Program-made: the position numbers and the translations under genes
Shown: positions 52,568-58,616 of the stretch, piece by piece
Position numbering within the stretch: the first letter of the stretch is position 1
Layout: every line of letters starts with the position of its first letter
Notes under the pieces: generated by a model
What the model saw: only the letters and a program-made list of their open reading frames with translations
The model's database searches: none
What the model was told of the DNA's origin: nothing
NCBI GenBank assembly: GCA_028871345.1
Contig: JAGWNK010000024.1
Coordinates: 1 to 58,616 of the forward strand
Source of the DNA: Alphaproteobacteria bacterium
GTDB lineage: Bacteria > Pseudomonadota > Alphaproteobacteria > Micropepsales > Micropepsaceae
Reading direction: 5' to 3'
Length of the DNA stretch: 58,616 nucleotides

Positions 52568-53819
52568 CGTTCTGCCGCGCGCCCCCAAGGCCAGCCGTCT
52601 GCATATCGGCATTGCCGGGCGGATGAACGTCGGCAAATCCTCGTTCCTCAACATGCTGGCCGGTCAGGACGCCGCCATCACCTCTGCCGTCGCCGGCACC
52701 ACCACGGATGCCGTCGAGAAGACGATGGAACTTCTGCCGCTCGGGGCGGTGACCCTGATCGACACGGCAGGCATCGACGACCATTCGGAACTTGCCGCCG
52801 CGCGCATCGCGAAGACAAAGAAGGCCTTGCGCCGGACGGATATCCTGGCCCTCGTGGTGGCGTCCGACGCCTGGAGCGGGCATGAGGACGCTCTGGTCAA
52901 CGAATCCCGCCGCGCCGGCGTCCCCGTGCTGGTCGTCATCAACAAGGTGGACCTGCAGGAGCCTTCGGCGGATTTTCTCTCCCTTCTCGACGTCAAGCGG
53001 TTGCCTTGGATCCAGGGGACGTCCGTCGGGAGTGCCGCGTGCAAAGAGGAGTTTCGTTGCGCCTTCAAGGACGCCCTGCGGGGGTTGCTGCCCCGGCTCT
53101 TCACGGCGCCTCCGAGGTTGCTCGGCGACTTGCTGCCTGCCGGCGGCATGGCGGTTCTTGTGGTCCCGATCGACCTGGGGGCTCCCCAGGGACGGCTGAT
53201 AGTGCCCCAGGTGCAGAGCCTGCGGGACCTGCTGGACAGCGACGCGAGCGCGTTGGTCGTGAAGGACCGCGAATACGCCGCGATGCTGCGCCGGTTGCAG
53301 CGGCCGCCGGATCTGGTGGTGTGCGATTCCCAGGTGGTGGCCCGCGTCGTGGCCGACACGGATGCGAGGGTTCCGTTGACAACATTTTCCATCCTGTTCG
53401 CCAGGTACAAGGGGAACCTGACGGCTCTGGCGCAAGGCGCCGGCATGTTGAACAGACTCGCGCCAGGCGACCGCGTCTTGATCGCGGAGGGGTGTTCGCA
53501 TCACCCGCTGGAGGACGACATCGGCCGGGTAAAGATTCCGCGGTGGCTGCGCCAGTTCGCCGGCTGCGAACTCGAGACCGTGACCTGCGCGGGACACGAT
53601 TTTCCACTCGACCTGAGGGACTACAAATTGGTCATTCACTGTGGTGGATGTGTCATGACGCGCCAGGAGATGGGTTCAAGAATGTCGGAAGCCAGCCGCG
53701 AGGGCGTGGCGATGACAAATTACGGCTTGGCCATTTCCGTCCTGCAAGGTGTATTGGAACGCGCATTGTCACCGTTCCCACAGGCACTTGCCGCATATCG
53801 GGCCGCCAAGCGCGCCTGA
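52560..53819 (+). CDS. hydF: [FeFe]-hydrogenase maturase GTPase HydF
   Basis: 419-residue scaffold that assembles and delivers the [2Fe] subcluster to HydA. G-domain: P-loop GRMNVGKSS (20-28), GTTTD (switch), DTAGIDD, NKVD. A dimerisation domain follows, and the C-terminal cluster domain has EGCSHH (C312, H314) and IHCGGC (H360, C361, C364), matching the C-x-H ... H-C-x2-C signature. Completes hydE, hydF, hydG, so the cluster is self-sufficient for H-cluster assembly. Start overlaps the aspartase stop by 8 bases. Confidence 0.95.
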   Translation: MVDVLPRAPKASRLHIGIAGRMNVGKSSFLNMLAGQDAAITSAVAGTTTDAVEKTMELLPLGAVTLIDTAGIDDHSELAAARIAKTKKALRRTDILALVVASDAWSGHEDALVNESRRAGVPVLVVINKVDLQEPSADFLSLLDVKRLPWIQGTSVGSAACKEEFRCAFKDALRGLLPRLFTAPPRLLGDLLPAGGMAVLVVPIDLGAPQGRLIVPQVQSLRDLLDSDASALVVKDREYAAMLRRLQRPPDLVVCDSQVVARVVADTDARVPLTTFSILFARYKGNLTALAQGAGMLNRLAPGDRVLIAEGCSHHPLEDDIGRVKIPRWLRQFAGCELETVTCAGHDFPLDLRDYKLVIHCGGCVMTRQEMGSRMSEASREGVAMTNYGLAISVLQGVLERALSPFPQALAAYRAAKRA

Positions 53820-53989
53820 CGCAAAGCCGCTGCCCAGGAAGGCAGCCAAGTTACTGAACGGCCCGAAGAAAACGGCGATGGGGCCTGCGCCACTTGCAGA
53901 TCAAGACTTGTTGACTACCTAACACCGGTACGCGATGTAGAAAGGGCTGGGCCCTCCGGCACCGAGACGATTCGAAACAGGAGCAGACG

Positions 53990-55189
53990 ATGTCGACGCG
54001 GACGTCGCCGGTGCAGGACAATCCGGAATTCACCATCTCGCGACTCACAAGGCATTTCACGCCCCGCATGCGTCGGATGCTGGGCGTCGTGCTCGGCATC
54101 TTCGTCTTGATATTCGCCTACATCATCGGCTGGCCCATCTTCAAATTCCTCGTGCTGACGCCCAAGGGTGCCTTCTCGATGGCGCAGACGGTATCGACCG
54201 TCCGGGCAAGGGTGACGCCGTGGCAGCGTCAGCTCCAATCGGTGGGCACGCTCCATGCCGTGGAAGGCGCCGATCTGGCGGCCGAAGTTTCGGGCATCGT
54301 GACGAGGACGCCATTTCATCCGGGCGATGACATCCGCCGCGGCGCCCTGCTGATCCAGCTGCGCGACGACAGCGATCGCGCCCAGCTTGCGGCGCTCCAG
54401 GCCGCGGCGGCGCTTGCCGCCCAGACCTATGAACGCGACGCGGCTCTCAACAAGACCAACGCGATCAGCAAACTGGAATACGACACGGCGCTGGCCAACA
54501 TGAAGAATGCGCGCGCGCAGGCCGATGCGCAGGCCGCCGTCGTCGACAAGAAGGCGATCCGGGCGCCGTTCTCCGGGCGCGTCGGTATCCGGCAGGTGGA
54601 CGTCGGGCAATTCGTCACCGCCGGCCAGACGCTGGTGACCCTGCAGGAGCTCGACCCCATCGATGTCGATTTCCTGGTGCCGCAACAGAATCTGGCGATC
54701 CTCAGCCCCGGCGACCAGGTCTCGCTGACGACGAATGCGGTGCCGGGCGTGACCTTCCACGGCAAGATCATGGCGTTGGATCCCAAGGTCGATCCGACGA
54801 CGCGCAACGTGCGGGTCCGCGCCGAGATCGCAAATCCGCAGAAGAAGCTGTACCCCGGAATGTTCGCCACGGTGATCACCAAGGTGGGGGGTGAAAAATC
54901 GTTCATCACGCTGCCGCAGACGGCAGTCGTCTATAATCCATACGGAGACACGGTCTTCCTGGTGGTCAAGCACAAGGCCAAGGACGGCTCGGACGAACTG
55001 GTGGCCGAGCAGCGCTTCATCACGGTCGGCGAGACCCGCGGAGATCAGGTGGCCGTCCTCAGCGGGCTCACCACGAAGGATGTGGTCGTCAGCGCCGGCC
55101 AGATCAAGCTCAAGAACGGCACGCCCGTCACCGTCAACAATTCCGTCAAGCTGCCCGACAGCGCGACGCCGAACCCGGTCGAACAATAG
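53990..55189 (+). CDS. RND efflux periplasmic adaptor (HlyD/MFP family)
   Basis: 399 residues: cytoplasmic N-terminus of about 29 residues, single membrane segment (MLGVVLGIFVLIFAYIIGW, about 30-48), then a periplasmic adaptor with barrel-sandwich (lipoyl-like) halves around VSGIVTRTPFHPGDDIRRGALL and IRAPFSGRVGIRQVDVGQFV, a helical hairpin (AAALAAQTYERDAALNKT), and beta-barrel and membrane-proximal domains. It lacks a lipobox, so it is TM-anchored. It lies 10 bases upstream of the RND pump and forms an operon with it. No outer-membrane TolC partner in the window. Confidence 0.9.
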   Translation: MSTRTSPVQDNPEFTISRLTRHFTPRMRRMLGVVLGIFVLIFAYIIGWPIFKFLVLTPKGAFSMAQTVSTVRARVTPWQRQLQSVGTLHAVEGADLAAEVSGIVTRTPFHPGDDIRRGALLIQLRDDSDRAQLAALQAAAALAAQTYERDAALNKTNAISKLEYDTALANMKNARAQADAQAAVVDKKAIRAPFSGRVGIRQVDVGQFVTAGQTLVTLQELDPIDVDFLVPQQNLAILSPGDQVSLTTNAVPGVTFHGKIMALDPKVDPTTRNVRVRAEIANPQKKLYPGMFATVITKVGGEKSFITLPQTAVVYNPYGDTVFLVVKHKAKDGSDELVAEQRFITVGETRGDQVAVLSGLTTKDVVVSAGQIKLKNGTPVTVNNSVKLPDSATPNPVEQ

Positions 55190-55198
55190 GCCAGGGCG

Positions 55199-58100
55199 AT
55201 GAATTTCACCGACATCTTCATCCAGCGGCCGGTGCTTTCGATCGTCATCAGCCTGGCCATCCTGGTGATCGGCGTGCGCGCCCTTCTGGAGCTGCCGGTG
55301 CGGCAGTACCCTGTGACGCAGAATGCCGTCGTGACCGTCACCACGGCCTATTACGGCGCCAGTCCCGAGACCATGGCGGGCTTCATCACGACGCCGCTCG
55401 AGAACGCCATCGCCCAGGCCGACGGCATCGATTACATGACCTCGTCGAGCACGCAGGGCATTTCGACGATCACCATCAATCTGCGCCTCAACTACGACGC
55501 CAACAAGGCTTTGTCGCAGATCATCACCCAGGTGAATTCCGTCCGCAACCAGATGCCGCCTCAGGCGCAACAGTCCGTCATCAGCATCTCGGTCGGTCAG
55601 TCGATCAGTGCCTTGTACATCACGTTCAACAGCAAGGTCCTGCCGACCAACAAGATCACGGACTACCTGATCCGCGTGGTGCAGCCGCAACTGCAGGCGG
55701 TCGACGGCGTGCAACAGGCCCAGATCCTGGGCGGCAAGACGTTCGCGGTCCGCGTCTGGCTCGACCCGCAGAAACTGGCCGCCTACGGGGTGACGGCGTC
55801 CGACGTCTACACGGTCCTGGGCGCGAACAACTATCTCTCGGCCGTCGGCAGCACGCGCGGGCAGATGGTGCAGGTGAACCTGACCGCGTCGACCAATCTG
55901 AAATCCGTCGACGAGTTCCGCAATCTCATCATCAAGTCCGTGGGCGGCGCCTATGTGCGGCTGTCCGATGTGGCCAATATCTCGCTGGGAGCGACCGACT
56001 ATACTTCGCAGGCGAATTTCGACGGCAATCCCGGTGTGGTGATTGCCATCAATGTGGCTCCCACGGCCAACGTGCTCGACGTCATCAAAGGCGTGCGCGC
56101 GGTTCTGCCCACGATCGCCGCCCAGCTGCCGCAGGGCCTCACCTCCTTCGTCGCCTATGATTCGACCAAATTCATCCAGAGCGCGATCAACGAGGTGGAG
56201 TGGACACTTGGCGAAGCGATCGTCATCGTCATCTTCGTGATCTTCATCTTCCTCGGATCGCCGCGGGCCGTGGTTATCCCGATCGTGACCATTCCCCTGT
56301 CGCTGATCGGGGCAGGCATCTTCATGCTGGTGTTCGGATTCACCCTGAATCTTCTGACGCTGCTCGCCTTCGTGCTGGCCATCGGCCTGGTGGTCGACGA
56401 CGCCATCATCGTGGTGGAAAACGTCAGCCGCCACCTGGAGGAGGGGCGCACCGCCAGGGAGGCGGCGGTTCTCGGCGCGCGCGAACTCGGCAGTCCGATC
56501 ATCGCGATGGCCACGGTTCTGGTGGCGGTCTATGTTCCGATCGGCTTCATCGGCGGCCTGACGGGGGCTCTCTTCGTCGAGTTCGCATTCACCCTGGTGG
56601 GTGCGGTGATCATCTCGGCCATCGTGGCGCTCACCTTGTCGCCGATGATGTCGAGCCGCCTGCTGCACTCCCACGCCGACACGCACTCGTCCCTGGAACG
56701 GCGCGTCGTGACTTATATCGACGACAAGTTCGACGCGCTGCACCGGACATATCAGAGAACCTTGCACAGCACGCTGAACGAGCTGCCGGTGGTCGTGGTC
56801 TTCGCCGCGATCATCTTCGGCTCGATCTACCTCCTGTTCTCGTTGTCGAAGAACGAGCTGGCGCCGTCGGAAGACCAGGGCATCATCATCTCGATGCTGA
56901 CGACGCCTCCGACGGCGACGCTGGAACAATCGTTGATCTGGCAGCACGAAGTCTTCGACATGGCCAAGTCGATGCCGGAGATGGACCACACCTTCCAGAT
57001 CACGGCGCCCAGCCTCAATCTCGCCGGCGTGGTGCTCAAGCCGTGGAACGAACGCGACCGGTCCGCCGACGAACTGCAGCAGGTCCTGCAGAAGAAGCTG
57101 AACACCGTGGCGGGCGTGCGCGCCGCCGCCTTCCAGATTCCGCCGCTGCCGGGACCGCGCGGTCTTGGCGTACAGTTCGTCATCAAGACGACGGCTCCGT
57201 TCCAGGAACTCAACCAGGTGGCGCAACACGTCGTGGATGCGGCGATGCAGTCGCACAGCTTCGTCTATCTGGACTCCGACCTGAAGTACGACAATCCCCA
57301 GACCCAGGTGGTGATAGACCGCGACAAGGTCGCCGCCATGGGGCTGACCATGAGCGACGTCGGCAATTCGCTGTCCACCATGCTGGGCGGCGGATACGTC
57401 AATTATTTCGACCTGTCGGGGCGCGCCTATCAGGTCATCCCGCAGGTGCAGCAGCTCGACCGCCTGAACGCCGATCAGCTCCGGAACTACTACATCCGCA
57501 CCGCGGCTGGCGCCACCATTCCTCTGTCGACCGTGGCGCATCTCGTCAACGCGGTGACGCCGGAATCGCTCAACCACTTCCAGCAGCAGAATGCGGCGAC
57601 CATCACCGCGATACCGTTTCCGGGCATGACGACCGGCGAGGCGTTGGCGAAGCTTCAGCAGATCGCCGCCGGCGTGCTGCCGCAGGGATACAGCGTCGAC
57701 TATTCGGGCGTTGCGCGCCAGTACGTGCAGGAGTCGAGCGCCCTGGTGGTCACCTTCTTCTTTGCGCTGATCATCATCTTCCTGGCGCTGGCGGCGCTGT
57801 TCGAGAGCTTCCGCGATCCGCTGACCATTCTGGTCAGCGTGCCCATGTCGATCTGCGGAGCGATGATCTTCATCGCCATGGGTGTCGGCGGAACGAGCCT
57901 GAACATCTATACCGAAGTCGGGCTCGTCACGCTCATCGGCCTCATCAGCAAGCACGGCATTCTCATCGTGCGCTTCGCCAACGACCTGCAGGCGCAGGGC
58001 TACGAAAAGCGGGCGGCCATCGAGGAAGCCGCGGCCATCCGGCTGCGGCCGATCCTGATGACGACGGCAGCGATGGTGCTCGGCGTCTTTCCGCTCATCT

Positions 58101-58252
58101 TCGCCTCGGGCGCCGGCGCCGCGGCGCGCTTCAACCTCGGGCTCGTCATTGCGACGGGGCTCGCGATCGGGACCTGCTTCACCCTGTTCGTGGTGCCGGC
58201 GGTCTATATGTTGATCGCCCAGACGCACAAGCACACCGCGCCGCAGGCCTGA
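55199..58252 (+). CDS. RND multidrug efflux pump permease (HAE1 family)
   Basis: 1017-residue inner-membrane proton antiporter with the 12-TM RND layout (two large periplasmic loops after TM1 and TM7). N-terminus FIQRPVLSIVISLAILVIG is the HAE1 hallmark; TM4 contains VVDDAIIVVENV with the proton-relay Asp400-Asp401 (AcrB Asp407/408 equivalents); the later repeat has TLIGLISKHGILIVRFAN. Resembles MexI/MdtB-type pumps; substrate cannot be inferred. Ends at a short hairpin (TCTTCG-GGAACA-CGAAGA, 58262-58279), which lacks a T tract. Confidence 0.92.
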   Translation: MNFTDIFIQRPVLSIVISLAILVIGVRALLELPVRQYPVTQNAVVTVTTAYYGASPETMAGFITTPLENAIAQADGIDYMTSSSTQGISTITINLRLNYDANKALSQIITQVNSVRNQMPPQAQQSVISISVGQSISALYITFNSKVLPTNKITDYLIRVVQPQLQAVDGVQQAQILGGKTFAVRVWLDPQKLAAYGVTASDVYTVLGANNYLSAVGSTRGQMVQVNLTASTNLKSVDEFRNLIIKSVGGAYVRLSDVANISLGATDYTSQANFDGNPGVVIAINVAPTANVLDVIKGVRAVLPTIAAQLPQGLTSFVAYDSTKFIQSAINEVEWTLGEAIVIVIFVIFIFLGSPRAVVIPIVTIPLSLIGAGIFMLVFGFTLNLLTLLAFVLAIGLVVDDAIIVVENVSRHLEEGRTAREAAVLGARELGSPIIAMATVLVAVYVPIGFIGGLTGALFVEFAFTLVGAVIISAIVALTLSPMMSSRLLHSHADTHSSLERRVVTYIDDKFDALHRTYQRTLHSTLNELPVVVVFAAIIFGSIYLLFSLSKNELAPSEDQGIIISMLTTPPTATLEQSLIWQHEVFDMAKSMPEMDHTFQITAPSLNLAGVVLKPWNERDRSADELQQVLQKKLNTVAGVRAAAFQIPPLPGPRGLGVQFVIKTTAPFQELNQVAQHVVDAAMQSHSFVYLDSDLKYDNPQTQVVIDRDKVAAMGLTMSDVGNSLSTMLGGGYVNYFDLSGRAYQVIPQVQQLDRLNADQLRNYYIRTAAGATIPLSTVAHLVNAVTPESLNHFQQQNAATITAIPFPGMTTGEALAKLQQIAAGVLPQGYSVDYSGVARQYVQESSALVVTFFFALIIIFLALAALFESFRDPLTILVSVPMSICGAMIFIAMGVGGTSLNIYTEVGLVTLIGLISKHGILIVRFANDLQAQGYEKRAAIEEAAAIRLRPILMTTAAMVLGVFPLIFASGAGAAARFNLGLVIATGLAIGTCFTLFVVPAVYMLIAQTHKHTAPQA

Positions 58253-58310
58253 CCGCAAAAATCTTCGGGAACACGAAGAATCAGCTGTCACGGCCTTGGC
58301 CATCCTTGTA

Positions 58311-58324
58311 TGATAGCGTTAACA
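58311..58324. promoter_or_regulatory. LacI-family (XylR-like) operator upstream of xylA
   Basis: TGATAGCGTTAACA, a 14-bp near-palindrome with central CG, starting 55 bp upstream of the xylA ATG, shaped like a LacI/GalR-family site (TGNNANCGNTNNCA). A TATGAT at 58309-58314 overlaps it and could be a -10 element. In Caulobacter, xylose genes are controlled by a LacI-type XylR; that comparison is from general knowledge. Confidence 0.5.
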
Positions 58325-58365
58325 GACAACAGATCGGCCCGCCGATCCTATCGGGAGTATGGGAG

Positions 58366-58616
58366 ATGAGTATTTTTTCGGAGGTTGGAAGGGTTGGGTA
58401 CGAGGGTTCTGGCGGGGGCGATCTGAGCTACCGGGTATACGACAAGGACCGCGTGGTTCTGGGCCGTGCGATGGGAGACTGGCTTCGCCTTGCGGTTTGC
58501 TACTGGCACTCGTTCAACTGGCCGGGCAACGACATCTTCGGCTCGGGGACGCTGTCGCGGCCGTGGCTGGGCGGGGGTGTGACGCAGGAAGTGGCGGAGA
58601 AGAAGCTGGAGGCGGC
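58366..58616 (+). CDS. xylA: Xylose isomerase (3' truncated by window edge)
   Basis: The first 83 codons of D-xylose isomerase, which converts xylose to xylulose. ATG 58366 follows GGGAG. Visible segment: MSIFSEVGRVGYEG, then SYRVYDKDRVVLGRAMGDWLRLAV and CYWHSFNWPGNDIFGSGTLSRPW, matching the class II xylose isomerase N-terminus. The catalytic His and metal site lie beyond the window. An operator-like palindrome sits upstream. Confidence 0.85.
   Translation, partial: MSIFSEVGRVGYEGSGGGDLSYRVYDKDRVVLGRAMGDWLRLAVCYWHSFNWPGNDIFGSGTLSRPWLGGGVTQEVAEKKLEA

Noticed and set aside
53829..53846. Intrinsic terminator after hydF (GCTGCC-CAGGAA-GGCAGC)
   Set aside because: Only a 6-bp stem and no following T run.

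Overview
The window reads as a high-GC, tightly packed bacterial chromosome segment, most likely from an alphaproteobacterium with a fermentative or facultative lifestyle. The basis is an Fds-type formate dehydrogenase with FdsD, HypX, a DUF1036 protein, a PEP-CTERM protein and sugar-fermentation genes. A Rhizomicrobium/Micropepsaceae-like host would fit, but that is inference from gene content. No rRNA, tRNA, CRISPR array or insertion sequence was seen.

Layout. 1-4.1 kb: the 3' part of a fused isobutyryl-CoA mutase (icmF), a small Fe-S protein and a BtuF-like binding protein. 4.3-6.8 kb: a cyclic-nucleotide-binding protein and hypC-hypA-hypB. 6.9-24.8 kb: two divergent operons that together encode a membrane-bound group 4 [NiFe] hydrogenase (Hyf/FHL-2 type, three antiporter-like subunits) interleaved with an NAD-type formate dehydrogenase. 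Left arm (minus): fdsG, fdsB, hydrogenase small subunit, hycH, hycI. Right arm (plus): hyfA-B-C-D-E-F-G, a single gene fusing HyfH to FdsA, fdhD, fdsD. 24.9-30.4 kb (minus): hypC-hypD-hypE-hypX, a bacteriohemerythrin and a zinc alcohol dehydrogenase. 30.6-39.8 kb: cellobiose 2-epimerase, GH94 cellobiose phosphorylase and, further on, an SSS sugar symporter, the two loci sharing a LacI-type operator; between them are small exported proteins, an acetyltransferase and a PEP-CTERM protein. 40.0-42.2 kb: a short coiled-coil-like protein, then a Tat-type exported protein made of six 12-residue GYGVSGDYSDSG repeats directly followed by a radical SAM/SPASM enzyme, a likely RiPP system. 42.3-44.6 kb: divergent murein-peptide ligase and LD-carboxypeptidase (peptidoglycan recycling). 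44.9-53.8 kb: a complete [FeFe]-hydrogenase operon hydG-hydC-hydB-hydA-hydE-aspartase homologue-hydF. 54-58.3 kb: an RND efflux pair. 58.4 kb to the end: the start of xylose isomerase (xylA) behind a LacI-family-like operator.

How it fits together. Cellobiose and xylose feed fermentation. Formate can be oxidised by an FDH whose catalytic subunit is physically fused to the hydrogenase ferredoxin subunit, with FdsB/FdsG adding an NAD-reactive diaphorase, so formate, NAD(H) and H+ reduction could meet in one proton-pumping membrane complex. The separate soluble HydABC [FeFe]-hydrogenase gives an NAD(P)H/H2 valve. HypX and hemerythrin in the hyp operon suggest that [NiFe] maturation is kept working when oxygen is present. 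The strongest candidates for undescribed biology are the HyfH-FdsA fusion complex and the repeat-peptide/radical SAM pair.
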